Assembly: GCA_964572965.1 (NCBI GenBank)
Contig: CAZNHL010000012.1
Location: 1 to 64,000 of the forward strand
Direction: 5' to 3'
DNA length: 64,000 nt
Origin: CAZNHL01 sp964572965
Lineage (GTDB): Bacteria; Bacteroidota; Bacteroidia; Cytophagales; UBA9547
The notes below the pieces were generated by a model. It ran no database searches, was not told the origin of the DNA, and saw nothing but the letters and a program-made list of their open reading frames with translations. Shown here piece by piece: positions 34,300-44,895 of the stretch; positions within the stretch are counted from its first letter, which is position 1; every line of letters begins with the position of its first letter. The position numbers and the translations under genes were made by a program.

Positions 34300-37200
34300 T
34301 TGGATACTAAGAAGCATATACTGCTCCTAACAGGAGTTCTATTTACCTTTATTACCTTAATCGCGGTGGCATATCCCGGGAAGTGGGATGGCTATATCCC
34401 CGATCCAAATCCGGAGATTGACTCGCTTTCGGGTGACGGAGATACTACAAAGAAGAAGGAAGAAGAATATAAAAAAACAGCCAAACCGCTATACAATCCT
34501 AAAGATCGTCTGGGCGATCCTATTACAGACCAGCAATCACAATCTCCATTACAGCTTAAAGATCCGAGTAATATTCAGAAAGAAGTAAAGCTGGATGAAA
34601 ACGGGAAGGATTACATCATTGAGGAAAAGGTTGGTAGCATGGATTACCGTCCGCCAACTAGAATGACAGCCGAACAATATGTTCGTTATAAAAACTCAAA
34701 AGACAGACGGGATTATTTTAAGGAGCAGTCTCTGGAAGCAGATAAAGAAAATGCTCCGGAGAATAGCGCTAAGCGTATAATCCCTCAGATTATGCTACCC
34801 TCTTCTTTAGATCGGGTATTCGGCGGTAATACGGTTGATATCAGACCCAACGGGAATGTCTTGTTGGATTTTGGAGGTTTTTATCAGAAAACAGCCAATC
34901 CTAACATTCCTACCACACAGCAAAGATCAGGCGGCTTCCTATTCAATCAGCAAATTGCAATGAACATGCAAGGGAAGATCGGAGATAAATTAAAGATCAG
35001 CATCAACTGGGACACCAAAGCTACTTTTGATTTCGAAAACAATATCAAACTTACTTATACCGGCTATGATCACGACATCATTAAATCGATTGAAGCAGGT
35101 GTTGTTAGTTTTCCTTTGAATACAACCTTAATTCAGGGTTCACAAAACCTTTTTGGTATTAAAAGCCAGTTGCAGTTTGGTCGACTCAAAGTGGGGATGG
35201 TGCTTGCAAACCAAAGAAGTAAAACAGAAGAAATTTCAAGTAATCCGGGAGCTTCCGGCGGAGGGGTAGGCCAGGGTAAAGCTTTTGAGATCAGAGCGGA
35301 TGCTTATGAAGAGAATAAGCACTATTTGCTGGCACAGTTTTTCAGAGCCCACTACGATCAATGGTTGGCTTCGAGCCCTAAAATTACGTCGGGAATGGTT
35401 ATTAACCGCCTTGAGGTTTATGTAACAAATAGAAACAATACAACAGATAAAACGAGAAGTATTGCAGCTTTTGCCGATTTAGGAGAGTACCAGCCGAGAA
35501 ATCCGGTTTGGACAAAACCAGGTGTAACTATAGATGCGGCAAACAATGACGCTAACACGCTTTATGAGCGGATAGGGAAGGATACTACTGTGGGTAATGC
35601 TTTCAGAGATCCAAATGCCATTAATATGGCTTTTACAGATAGTATGCGAAAGGGTATCGACTTTGAAGTAATTAAAAGTGCGAGAAAGCTTGAAAATGGA
35701 CGTGATTATAAGTTTCACCCAACGCTGGGTTATCTTTCGTTAACTACCCCTTTACGAAATGATGATGTACTTGGTATTGCTTTTGAATATACCTACAATG
35801 GAGTTAAATATCAGGTAGGGGAATTGACTGGCGATATGCCTAATGATGCAACCAAGCTTGCATTCATGAAGTTAATTCGCCCAAGTTTGGTTAACGTGTC
35901 ATTGCCGATGTGGAACCTTCAAATGAAGAACGTTTATTCACTGAACGCGACGAACATTACAAGAGCCGGATTCCAGTTAAGGGTAATTTATAAGGATGAT
36001 AAGTCCGGTTCGGATAACCCGTTCATGCCTAACCTGAAAGACCAGAAGTCTGCTACTACTCAAATCATGCAGCTGCAAGGGGTTGATTATCTTAACTCTT
36101 CTCTGGAACCTTTACCGGATGGTGTCTATGACTTTATCAGCTCTCCTCATCCCGTTACTATTGATTCCATTACAGGACGTATAGTTTTCCCGGTTTTAGA
36201 GCCATTCTCATTTAAAGATGGTTTGTTACTTGATAGCGCTAAAGCCAAAGATCCCGCAGGTTATAATCAGTATGTATTTAACGAGTTATATACCAGAACA
36301 AAATCAGATCTGAACAACTTTTCATACAAAAATAAGTTCTTCCTGAAAGGGAGTATTGTTTCAAACTCTTCAGACGAAATTGCATTGTCTGGTATGAACA
36401 TTGCCCCCGGTTCCATCAGAGTAATGGCGGGAAGCAGGCAATTGGTTGAAGGAACAGATTACACTGTTAACTATGACATGGGGAAAGTCAAAATTATTAA
36501 CCCCGGTATATTAACATCAGGAAATGCAATTTCAATAAAGTATGAAAAGGCTGATTTGTTTAACTTCAGAACAAAGTCATTGATGGGAGTGCGCCTTGAC
36601 TATGAGTTAAGCAAGGATGTCAATATCGGGGCTACAATGTTGAGAATGACAGAAAAACCTCTGATTACACGTGTCGGTATTGGAGATGAGCCGATCAATA
36701 ATACGATGCTGGGAGCCGATATAAGTTTGAAAAAAGATTCAAGGCTGATTACAAAGGGGATTGACAAATTACCACTTATTGCTACAAAAGAGCCCTCATC
36801 TGTTCAAATGAGTGCTGAATACGCAACTATTATACCGGGGCACTCAAAATATATAGGAAGTACAGGAAACTCATTTATTGATGACTTTGAAGGGGCTGAA
36901 AACCCGTTTGACCTTACACGTGTACCCACCCGTTGGAAACTGGCGACACCACCTGTGTCAATTGCTGATGCAACCAAATTTTCATCAACAGATTTGTCTT
37001 ATTCTTACAGAAGGGCAAAAATGGCCTGGTATAATATAGACAATGCATTTTATAGAGAAGGAAGTGCGAACCGTCCGGCCTCATACGATAAAGCTGAGTC
37101 AGAAAACTATGCTACGCGTGCCTGGATGCCTCAGGATCTTTTCCCGTCCAAATCAGTAATGGCGGGACAGGCATATGAAACCACTTTTGATATTGCGTAT

Positions 37201-40200
37201 TTCCCGAGAGAAAGAGGACCCTACAATTATAACCCGTACTTAGATTCGCAGGGGGATCTGGATTCTGCTTTATACCCTCCGAAAAAGAACTTTGGAGGTA
37301 TTATGCGTGCCATCACACTTGATACGGATTTCGACAACTCAAATATTCAGTATGTAGAATTCTGGCTGATGGATCCATTTGACAATGATGTTAATGGGGG
37401 GATCAGGTTAACAAAAGACAAAAACAATAAAATTTATAATACGACTGGTGGTGACATGTATTTTAACTTCGGTTCTATTAATGAAGATGTGTTAAATGAT
37501 GGGTATCAGTCTTTTGAGAACGGGATGCCGGAAGATGGCAGGGGTGATATTGATCTTGTAAAAAACACAGGTTGGGCGTCTGTTGCCAAAAAACAATATT
37601 TGAACGATGCTTTTTCAAACACTCCTGGAGCAAGAGCTAATCAAGACGTAGGCTTGGATGGGTTGAGAAGTAGTTCAGAAAGAGATTTTGCGGGCTATGC
37701 CACATTCGTGAATAGTGTTAACGCGAGTGCTGTCATGAGTCAGGAGGTAAAAGATAGGGTCTTATTAGATGTTTCTGCCGATGATTTTCAATATTATTTG
37801 GGGGGGAATCAGGATGCAATTGGCGCTACAACGATTGACCGTTATAAGAACTTCAATGGACAGGAAGGCAACTCGCCGGAAGTAAGCGGTGGTGGTTCTT
37901 ATACCCCATCGTCATCTACAATTTCTGACAATGAAGATTTAAATCAGAACAATAACATTGATGTTGTTGATGCCTATTATGAGTATAAAATAGAGCTTTC
38001 GCCCAAGACACTATCGGATAAGACTGCAAATTATTTGATTGGTGAGCAAAAAGTTAGTGGAGCTAATGGAACTGACGGAACTACCTGGTATCAGTTCCGG
38101 GTACCTATTCGTGATATAAAAGCTACTCAGGTAGGTGGCATCGATGGGTTCAAATCTGTTCGTTTCATGCGTATGTATTTGACAAATTGGGAAGACCCTG
38201 TTGTATTAAGGATGGCACAGTTTCAACTGGTGGCTGCACAATGGCGCCAATATGATTCTTTAATCACATCAAAAAATTTGCAGATTACTAAGGAACCTAA
38301 CTTGTCAAATATGACTGTTTCTACAGTAAACATTGAAGAAAACAGCTTAGGTTTGAAAGATGTAAACAGCCCTTATGTGTTGCCTCCGGGATTTACAAGA
38401 GACCAGGATTACTCTTCAACGTTAAACAGGGTTTTCAACGAACAGTCTTTGCGTGTATGTGTAGATAATCTTCAGGACGGGGTTGGCCGGAGCGTATTTA
38501 AGAACTTTAATATTAACATGGTCAACTTTGAACGGCTTCAGATGTTTATACATGCAGAAAGCCAGACCATTACAAAAGACAGGGACGTATATGCAATGTT
38601 TCGTCTGGGTACCGATTTAGTACGAAATTACTATGAGGTTCTTATTCCTTTAAGAATGTCCAGTATTAATTCTACAGATCCTAACGAAGTATGGCCGGCA
38701 GAAAATTCATTGGATGTAGTATTGTCTGATTTAAGTGCATTGAAAGCAGGACGGCGGGCGATAGGCGGAGATCAAATGGCTTATTATTCTGAAAACCACG
38801 GAGACCAGGTTTATGGTGTTTATGGTAACCCTGATTTTACTTCTGTACAGCAGATCATGATAGGAGTGTACAACCCTAAGCGCGGGGATGTTCGTTTGGC
38901 TGATGGCGTGACTTTTCCCGATGATGATGGACAGACTAAAACTTTGTGTATCTGGACAGATGAATTAAGGGCTACAGGGTTTAACCAGAAAGCAGGTCAG
39001 GCGGCTTTAGGAAAGATGAATGTTAAACTGGCAGATTTGGGAACAGTAACATTTTCCGGTTTATATAAAGGTATAGGTTTTGGTTCTATTGAACAAAAAG
39101 TTTCTCAAAGAGAGCAAAATACCACATTACAATCAGGAGTGAGTACACAGCTTCAGCTTCAGAAGTTTGGTTTAGAAAAGACAGGCCTTAAAATTCCTTT
39201 CTATTTCAGTTATGATATCCAGAATATCACACCTAAATATGACCCGTCTAATCCCGATGTCTTACTTGAATCAGCAGCTAATAGTCAATCACAGTATAAC
39301 AGTTCCGACTATAAGGCTATTATGGTTGACAGGACTAACAGACGCAGTATAAATGTTACCAACTTACAGAAATCAAGGACAAAACAAGGAGCAAAGATGC
39401 ACCTGTGGGATATTGAAAACTTAACGTTTACTGCTGCTTATAACGATGCATCCCGTAGCAATTTCCTGATAGATCAATATAGCAGGAGAGAATACAGATA
39501 TGCTATAGGTTATGCGTTTGCAAATCCGGGAAAACCCTTTGAACCATTCAAGAATATTTCGTCTAAATCGAAATATATGAAACCTGTTACAGATTTTAAC
39601 CTGTCTGTTTTACCAAGTGCCATTAATGTCAATTATGAATTGTTACGTTCCTTTACGAGGACACAGCTGAGAAATTCTCAATTGAGTACGAGTGGAGTAA
39701 AACCGACTTTTGAGCGTTCTTTTTTCTTTAACAGACGCTATGGATTACGCTGGTCTTTGGCCCGAAATCTGTCATTAACTTATAACGCCTTTATGCAGTC
39801 GATTATCGATGAAGATACGGGTGAATATGAAGGTTTCCTTAGTGAGAGTATAAGCAAGAAAATCATTGGATTAGGCCGTAATAAACAATTTGACCAACAG
39901 GTTTTGCTTACTTATAAGCTGCCTTTCGATAAATTACCGCTTACCGACTTTATAAGTACCGACATAAGTTACGGAGCTACATATATGTGGATTGCCAGTT
40001 CGCGAAGGGTACAGGATTCATTAGGTAATACAATTCAGAATACAAGGGATATTGCGGCAAACGGTAAGCTGGATTTATTGAAACTTTATAATAAATCTAA
40101 ATTCCTTAAGAGGATAAATGCGCCAACACCTACCTCAGGTAAAAAGGCTCCACCGGAAATGAAGATGGTTCTCAAGAAACGGGCAGATGGTACCACTGAT

Positions 40201-41622
40201 ACACTGCAGGTTAAAAAGGCGGAACTGAAAGTATTTAAAGGTATTTTGCGTGCTATGATGACAATGCGGTCTATCAATGCGAACTATAGTATTATGAGAG
40301 GTACAACTTTGCCCGGATATAATAAGGAAGCAAAGTTTTTTGGACTGGATGAGGCTTTTAGTTCTCCCGGTTTGCCATTTATTTTAGGTTACCAGGATCC
40401 CACCTATATAAAATCAGGCGCAGTTGAAAGGGGAGATTTGGTTCATTCCAAGTCATTTAGTGACCAGTTTCTCCAAACCAAAACTGTTAACCTTAAGGCG
40501 AATACTGCTTTAGAGCCTATTAAGGATTTAAGGATACAGCTGAATATTACGCAAACTCAAACATACAGGTATCAGGAACTCTTTAAGGATTCGACAGGGT
40601 TCGGAGATTATAAATCTTACGGACCTTCAAGATCAGGTAGTTATTCTGTGTCAACTATTACTTTATTGACAGCATTTCAGAAAAATGAAAAATTTACAAA
40701 TCTGAACCCTGCTTTTAATTCTTTTATAAACAACAGAGCTGTTGTAATGGAAAGGTATAAAAATGCAAACCCTAATCCGGGTACTTATTCATTAAACTCT
40801 CAGGACGTACTGGTTACTTCATTTCTGGCGGCATATCAGGGTAGAGATGCTGGTAAGATTAAATTGACTTCTTTTCCTCAAATACCTTTGCCCAACTGGC
40901 GTATTGACTATGGCGGACTGTCAAAACTCAAGAAAATTAAGGAGTGGTTCCAAAGCGTAAACCTGACACATGGCTATAATAGTTTATATACCGTCAGGTC
41001 GTTTAATAGTTCACTGGAATATAATCAAAATCATGTAGACCTTAACAAGAGCATATTCAGTAATGATATGCCAAATGTAGTGAATCCTAAAACAGGACAG
41101 TTTATTCCCGTTTTTGTCATCGGAGACGTTGTTATTGCAGAGTCATTTTCTCCTTTATTGGGGGTTAATGTGAAAACAAAAAAGAATATAACATTTAGAG
41201 TTGAGTATAAAAGGGAAAGGGCTTTGTCATTGATTATGACTAACAGTTCTGTTAATGAGCAAAAGAACTCTGGTATTGTGTTTGGGGTAGGCTATATTAA
41301 AACAGGTATGAAATTGCCTGTAAAATCGAAAGGGCGTACCGTAGTATTGAAAAATGAAATAAACATGCGTTGTGACGTTTCTGTTAACGATGTTGTAACT
41401 ATTCAGCGTACCATAGCAGCCACTGATGAAACTGCTGGTGTGAGTACAATTACTCAGGGAAATCAGATTATTCAGGTTAAACCGAACGTTACTTATGTGA
41501 TCAGCTCGCGGTTGAATATTCAATTTTATGTCGATTATACATTAAATAAGCCTAAGGTATCTACTTCTTTCCGCCGTGTAAATACGCAATTTGGTATACA
41601 GGTAAGATTTACCTTGTCATAG
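34300..41622 (+). CDS. sprA: SprA, outer-membrane translocon of type IX secretion
   Basis: At 2440 residues this is a full-length SprA (Sov in Porphyromonas), the giant beta-barrel through which T9SS cargo crosses the outer membrane and which gliding adhesins also need. The N-terminus is a signal peptide (KKHILLLTGVLFTFITLIAV). Family segments such as IIPQIMLPSSLDRVFGGNTV near residue 165 and the repeated N- and K-rich barrel strands to the C-terminal VNTQFGIQVRFTLS are seen. The start codon is TTG at 34300: no ATG occurs in frame before residue 120 or so, and the signal peptide begins directly after it. The ruvA-sprA-gcvH order is conserved in Bacteroidota. Confidence 0.95.
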   Translation: MDTKKHILLLTGVLFTFITLIAVAYPGKWDGYIPDPNPEIDSLSGDGDTTKKKEEEYKKTAKPLYNPKDRLGDPITDQQSQSPLQLKDPSNIQKEVKLDENGKDYIIEEKVGSMDYRPPTRMTAEQYVRYKNSKDRRDYFKEQSLEADKENAPENSAKRIIPQIMLPSSLDRVFGGNTVDIRPNGNVLLDFGGFYQKTANPNIPTTQQRSGGFLFNQQIAMNMQGKIGDKLKISINWDTKATFDFENNIKLTYTGYDHDIIKSIEAGVVSFPLNTTLIQGSQNLFGIKSQLQFGRLKVGMVLANQRSKTEEISSNPGASGGGVGQGKAFEIRADAYEENKHYLLAQFFRAHYDQWLASSPKITSGMVINRLEVYVTNRNNTTDKTRSIAAFADLGEYQPRNPVWTKPGVTIDAANNDANTLYERIGKDTTVGNAFRDPNAINMAFTDSMRKGIDFEVIKSARKLENGRDYKFHPTLGYLSLTTPLRNDDVLGIAFEYTYNGVKYQVGELTGDMPNDATKLAFMKLIRPSLVNVSLPMWNLQMKNVYSLNATNITRAGFQLRVIYKDDKSGSDNPFMPNLKDQKSATTQIMQLQGVDYLNSSLEPLPDGVYDFISSPHPVTIDSITGRIVFPVLEPFSFKDGLLLDSAKAKDPAGYNQYVFNELYTRTKSDLNNFSYKNKFFLKGSIVSNSSDEIALSGMNIAPGSIRVMAGSRQLVEGTDYTVNYDMGKVKIINPGILTSGNAISIKYEKADLFNFRTKSLMGVRLDYELSKDVNIGATMLRMTEKPLITRVGIGDEPINNTMLGADISLKKDSRLITKGIDKLPLIATKEPSSVQMSAEYATIIPGHSKYIGSTGNSFIDDFEGAENPFDLTRVPTRWKLATPPVSIADATKFSSTDLSYSYRRAKMAWYNIDNAFYREGSANRPASYDKAESENYATRAWMPQDLFPSKSVMAGQAYETTFDIAYFPRERGPYNYNPYLDSQGDLDSALYPPKKNFGGIMRAITLDTDFDNSNIQYVEFWLMDPFDNDVNGGIRLTKDKNNKIYNTTGGDMYFNFGSINEDVLNDGYQSFENGMPEDGRGDIDLVKNTGWASVAKKQYLNDAFSNTPGARANQDVGLDGLRSSSERDFAGYATFVNSVNASAVMSQEVKDRVLLDVSADDFQYYLGGNQDAIGATTIDRYKNFNGQEGNSPEVSGGGSYTPSSSTISDNEDLNQNNNIDVVDAYYEYKIELSPKTLSDKTANYLIGEQKVSGANGTDGTTWYQFRVPIRDIKATQVGGIDGFKSVRFMRMYLTNWEDPVVLRMAQFQLVAAQWRQYDSLITSKNLQITKEPNLSNMTVSTVNIEENSLGLKDVNSPYVLPPGFTRDQDYSSTLNRVFNEQSLRVCVDNLQDGVGRSVFKNFNINMVNFERLQMFIHAESQTITKDRDVYAMFRLGTDLVRNYYEVLIPLRMSSINSTDPNEVWPAENSLDVVLSDLSALKAGRRAIGGDQMAYYSENHGDQVYGVYGNPDFTSVQQIMIGVYNPKRGDVRLADGVTFPDDDGQTKTLCIWTDELRATGFNQKAGQAALGKMNVKLADLGTVTFSGLYKGIGFGSIEQKVSQREQNTTLQSGVSTQLQLQKFGLEKTGLKIPFYFSYDIQNITPKYDPSNPDVLLESAANSQSQYNSSDYKAIMVDRTNRRSINVTNLQKSRTKQGAKMHLWDIENLTFTAAYNDASRSNFLIDQYSRREYRYAIGYAFANPGKPFEPFKNISSKSKYMKPVTDFNLSVLPSAINVNYELLRSFTRTQLRNSQLSTSGVKPTFERSFFFNRRYGLRWSLARNLSLTYNAFMQSIIDEDTGEYEGFLSESISKKIIGLGRNKQFDQQVLLTYKLPFDKLPLTDFISTDISYGATYMWIASSRRVQDSLGNTIQNTRDIAANGKLDLLKLYNKSKFLKRINAPTPTSGKKAPPEMKMVLKKRADGTTDTLQVKKAELKVFKGILRAMMTMRSINANYSIMRGTTLPGYNKEAKFFGLDEAFSSPGLPFILGYQDPTYIKSGAVERGDLVHSKSFSDQFLQTKTVNLKANTALEPIKDLRIQLNITQTQTYRYQELFKDSTGFGDYKSYGPSRSGSYSVSTITLLTAFQKNEKFTNLNPAFNSFINNRAVVMERYKNANPNPGTYSLNSQDVLVTSFLAAYQGRDAGKIKLTSFPQIPLPNWRIDYGGLSKLKKIKEWFQSVNLTHGYNSLYTVRSFNSSLEYNQNHVDLNKSIFSNDMPNVVNPKTGQFIPVFVIGDVVIAESFSPLLGVNVKTKKNITFRVEYKRERALSLIMTNSSVNEQKNSGIVFGVGYIKTGMKLPVKSKGRTVVLKNEINMRCDVSVNDVVTIQRTIAATDETAGVSTITQGNQIIQVKPNVTYVISSRLNIQFYVDYTLNKPKVSTSFRRVNTQFGIQVRFTLS

Positions 41623-41678
41623 TTTTTTCTAAAATTTAAAAAGCGGTAAATTAGCCGAAGTAACTTAATCAAATTGAG

Positions 41679-42062
41679 ATGAATTTTCCTGATAATCTTA
41701 AATACACACAAGAGCACGAATGGGTATTGCTTGAGGGCAATGTTGCTACAGTTGGAATCACAGCTTTTGCTCAAAATGAGTTAGGCGACATCGTATACGT
41801 AGATATTAATTCTGTAGGGCAGTCACTTGATCAGAATGCAATTTTTGGTACAGTAGAAGCAGTTAAAACTGTTTCTGATTTGTTTTTGCCTTTAGGGGGA
41901 AAAGTTGCAGAGTTTAATGCAAAACTTGAGTCTAAACCAGAGTTAGTAAATTCTGATCCTTATGGAGATGGCTGGATGGTGAAATTGGAAATTGCTGACA
42001 CTGCTGAGGTCGATAAATTATTGACTGCCTCGCAATACAAAGAATTAATTGGGGTAAAGTAA
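41679..42062 (+). CDS. gcvH: Glycine cleavage system H protein
   Basis: A 127-residue lipoyl carrier. The attachment lysine is Lys63 in [13 protein letters not shown], within a biotinyl/lipoyl fold that opens with [13 protein letters not shown]. The H protein shuttles the aminomethyl group between the P, T and L proteins of glycine cleavage; the other subunits are not in this window. It lies 56 bases after sprA, as is usual in this phylum, and is followed by a terminator that closes the maeB-ruvA-sprA-gcvH unit. Confidence 0.96.
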   Translation: MNFPDNLKYTQEHEWVLLEGNVATVGITAFAQNELGDIVYVDINSVGQSLDQNAIFGTVEAVKTVSDLFLPLGGKVAEFNAKLESKPELVNSDPYGDGWMVKLEIADTAEVDKLLTASQYKELIGVK

Positions 42063-42087
42063 CCTTACTATAAAGAAAATCGTTTTT

Positions 42088-42130
42088 AAAGTTCCTCCTT
42101 TATTTCTAAGGGGGGAACTTTTGTTTTTTT
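42088..42130 (+). terminator. Terminator after gcvH
   Basis: AAAGTTCCTCC (42088-42098) pairs with GGGGGAACTTT (42111-42121) with one G-T pair and a 12-base loop, followed by TTGTTTTTTT. Confidence 0.75.
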
Positions 42131-42136
42131 AACCCT

Positions 42137-43414
42137 ATGTTTATGCGCGCATTTTTACTGACTTTTTTGATAGTAATGCATCATTTTTGTGTAAAGGGAC
42201 AAAACATGCTGCGTGTTCATAAAAATCTGGATACTTTGACCTCACGCGCAATGCATGGGAGAGGAGCTGCTTTTGGAGGAGACAGTATAGCAGCAGCATA
42301 CATTGCCAGCCAGTTTGCTGCTTTAAACCTTCAGATGTTTTCGGGTAATTCCTATTTTCAGAAGTTCCATTATAGTATCAATACTTTTCCCGGAGAACTT
42401 GAATTGAAATTAGGGAAACAGAAGCTTGTATGTGGAACGGACTATATTCTTGCTCCGGATGCAAAAACAGTCAATGGAAATTTTAAAATAGTTCATGTTG
42501 ATAGTTCAATACTGGCCAACCCTGTCAAATTTTCAAAACTGGTTAAAAAATCAACAGATGGTTCTTGTCTTATTATCAGCGAAAATCTCTTTAAGGAGTT
42601 TAATACAGATCGGGAACTAAGGTTTTGGTTGAATTCATTTCCTGTAATTGTAAAGTTGATCGATCATAAATTGACAGGCAACCTTTCAACAAGGCAATCA
42701 CTTCAGTCCAATATCTGGATGAAAAAAAGTGTCTGGAACCTGCATAAAGATAAGGCTTCCAGATTGTATGTTAATCTGGAAGCAACCTTTTTACAGGAAC
42801 ATCTCTCTCAAAATGTTGTAGGGATGATTGAAGGATCGGCCAAACCAGATAGTTTTTTAGTGATATCTGCCCATTATGACCACTTGGGAAGTATGGGAAA
42901 AAAGGTTTTTTTCCCGGGAGCTAATGATAATGCGAGTGGAGTCTCTATGTTGCTTGAACTTGCCGACTATTTCTCCCGGCCAGAAAACAGGTTGCCTTAT
43001 TCTTTAGTATTTATTGCTTTTGGGGGAGAAGAATCAGGCTTATTAGGATCCCGGTACTTTGTTGAAAACCCCTTGTTTGGTTTGTCAAATGTAAAATTCG
43101 TTTTAAACCTTGATTTGGTAGGAACAGGAAGCGAGGGTATTACAGTAGTAAATGGAAGTGTTTTTGAATCTGACTTTGAACGGTTAAATAGCCTGAATAA
43201 GCAAGGACAGTATTTTAAAGAGGTGAAAAAAAGAGGAAAAGCCCCTAATTCAGATCATTATCCCTTTTCAGAAAAAGGAGTACCCGCATTCTTTATTTAT
43301 ACGATGGGGGGTATACAGGCATACCATGATGTAGATGATGTGGCAGCTACACTTCCTCTTACAAAATACAAAGAGCTTTTTGAGCTGATTACTAAGTTTG
43401 AGAAGGGCTTTTAG
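42137..43414 (+). CDS. Exported M28-family zinc peptidase
   Basis: A 425-residue M28 aminopeptidase with an N-terminal signal sequence (MRAFLLTFLIVMHHFCVKGQ). The two-zinc site is complete: His246 (SAHYDHLG), Asp264 (GANDNASG), catalytic Glu298 with Glu299 (GGEESGLLGS), Asp326 (NLDLVG) and His397 (YHDVDD). It should cleave N-terminal residues from peptides in the periplasm or outside. The start may be ATG 42137 or 42143, two codons apart. It is convergent with serS; neither neighbour hints at a specific substrate. Confidence 0.88.
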   Translation: MFMRAFLLTFLIVMHHFCVKGQNMLRVHKNLDTLTSRAMHGRGAAFGGDSIAAAYIASQFAALNLQMFSGNSYFQKFHYSINTFPGELELKLGKQKLVCGTDYILAPDAKTVNGNFKIVHVDSSILANPVKFSKLVKKSTDGSCLIISENLFKEFNTDRELRFWLNSFPVIVKLIDHKLTGNLSTRQSLQSNIWMKKSVWNLHKDKASRLYVNLEATFLQEHLSQNVVGMIEGSAKPDSFLVISAHYDHLGSMGKKVFFPGANDNASGVSMLLELADYFSRPENRLPYSLVFIAFGGEESGLLGSRYFVENPLFGLSNVKFVLNLDLVGTGSEGITVVNGSVFESDFERLNSLNKQGQYFKEVKKRGKAPNSDHYPFSEKGVPAFFIYTMGGIQAYHDVDDVAATLPLTKYKELFELITKFEKGF

Positions 43415-43422
43415 TTATTGAC

Positions 43423-43468
43423 GGTAACTGGTTTCCTGTTCTTGACAAGCAACAGGAAACCAGTTACC
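43423..43468. terminator. Strong hairpin between convergent peptidase and serS genes
   Basis: An 18-bp perfect stem (GGTAACTGGTTTCCTGTT at 43423-43440 with its complement at 43451-43468) and a 10-base loop. The right edge overlaps a further palindrome GTTACCGGTAAC (43463-43474). There is no T run, so it may act as a shared transcript end or mRNA 3' protector. Confidence 0.6.
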
Positions 43469-43476
43469 GGTAACTA

Positions 43477-44748
43477 TTAAATTTTGTCGAAACCGGTATA
43501 GCTATGCAATACTTTTGGAAGCAAAATTCCGTCTTTAGTTTGGTTGTTTTCCAACAATGTTGCGACAATTCTGGGAAGAGCCAGTGCAGATCCGTTAAGT
43601 GTGTGCAATAACTGCATTTTTCCGTCTTTGTTCTTATAGCGCAGTTTAAGTCGGTTAGCCTGATAACTTTCGAAGTTGCTTACAGAACTTACTTCCAGCC
43701 ATCTTTTTTGTGCTGCAGAATATGTTTCAAAATCGAAAGTAAGTGCTGATGTAAAGCTCATGTCTCCGGCAGACAAACGTAGAATACGATATGGCAATTC
43801 CAGTTTTTCTAATAGATTTTGTACATGTCTTTTCATACCTTCCAAAGCTTCGTAAGAGTTCTCAGGAGTAGTAATCTGTACAATTTCAATTTTATCGAAT
43901 TGGTGTAACCTGTTTAGTCCCCGAACATGTGCACCCCAGGATCCTGCCTCGCGACGAAAACAAGGGGTATATCCTGTGTTTTTGATAGGCAATTCATCTT
44001 CTTTCACGATCACATCACGGTACATATTTGTGATTGGCACTTCAGCCGTAGGGATCAGGTAAAGATCGTCAGCAGCAGCATAGTACATTTGCCCGTCTTT
44101 ATCAGGTAGCTGTCCAGTACCAAAACCAGACGCCGCATTTACCATAATAGGAGGTTGCACTTCTATATAACCTGCAGCTTGTGCTTCGTCTAAAAAGAAG
44201 TTAATTAGTGCCCTTTGTAAACGGGCTCCTTTGCCTTTATATACAGGAAATCCTGCACCTGTTATTTTATTTCCGAGCTCAAAATCAATAATATCGTACT
44301 TCTTAATCAGGTCCCAGTGAGGTAAAGCGTCTTCACCCATGTCTTTGATTTCACCATGCTGGTATTCATTGACATTTTCTTCCGGGGTACGTCCCTCCGG
44401 CACGCTGCTATGCGGCAGGTTGGGTAGTTTTACCAGAGTTGCCTGTAAAGAAGCTTCAATTTGTGTCAGTTCTGGTTCAAGGTTTTTTGTCTTTTCTTTT
44501 AATTCAGCTGTTTTTGTTTTAAGAGCTTCAGCTTCCGCCTTTTGCCCCGATTTCATCAACTCCCCGATTTTCTTAGCAAGGCTATTAGCTTCTGCCAGGT
44601 TATTGTCAAGTTCAAGTTGAATTTTTTTACGAAGATCATCCAACTCGATAATTTTATTCACATCTTCCTGAGCAGTAGCATAGTATTTCTTTTGCAAACC
44701 TTTCAGTACCAATTCTTTATTCTCTTTTATATGGGTTGTTAACAGCAT
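43477..44748 (-). CDS. serS: Seryl-tRNA synthetase
   Basis: A 423-residue class II synthetase. An N-terminal antiparallel coiled coil (about 25-110) holds the long arm of tRNA-Ser. The catalytic part has motif 2 (GYTPCFRREAGSWG) and motif 3 (LNGSALALPRIVATLLEN), plus TAEVPITNMYRD that binds the serine. It charges tRNA-Ser and tRNA-Sec-like substrates with serine. I prefer ATG 44748 (MLLTTHIKENKE) over the ATG two codons upstream. A promoter-like site lies just ahead. Confidence 0.96.
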   Translation of the reverse strand: MLLTTHIKENKELVLKGLQKKYYATAQEDVNKIIELDDLRKKIQLELDNNLAEANSLAKKIGELMKSGQKAEAEALKTKTAELKEKTKNLEPELTQIEASLQATLVKLPNLPHSSVPEGRTPEENVNEYQHGEIKDMGEDALPHWDLIKKYDIIDFELGNKITGAGFPVYKGKGARLQRALINFFLDEAQAAGYIEVQPPIMVNAASGFGTGQLPDKDGQMYYAAADDLYLIPTAEVPITNMYRDVIVKEDELPIKNTGYTPCFRREAGSWGAHVRGLNRLHQFDKIEIVQITTPENSYEALEGMKRHVQNLLEKLELPYRILRLSAGDMSFTSALTFDFETYSAAQKRWLEVSSVSNFESYQANRLKLRYKNKDGKMQLLHTLNGSALALPRIVATLLENNQTKDGILLPKVLHSYTGFDKI

Positions 44749-44767
44749 AAACAAAAAACTTTGAACT

Positions 44768-44798
44768 CAAAAATAAGTGTTTATGTTGTCAGGTACAA
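44768..44798 (-). promoter_or_regulatory. Candidate promoter of serS
   Basis: On the minus strand TATTTTTG (complement of 44768-44775) fits TAnnTTTG exactly, with TTG (complement of 44796-44798) 20 bases upstream. The start codon is only about 20 bases away, implying a very short leader. Confidence 0.5.
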
Positions 44799-44895
44799 GC
44801 CTTGAGTATAGAGTAATTAAGTGTTGAGTTTCCGGATTAGCTTCTGAATGTATTCTCTTTAGACCTCTCTGCTGTAATAATAAAAGCTTAATTGC

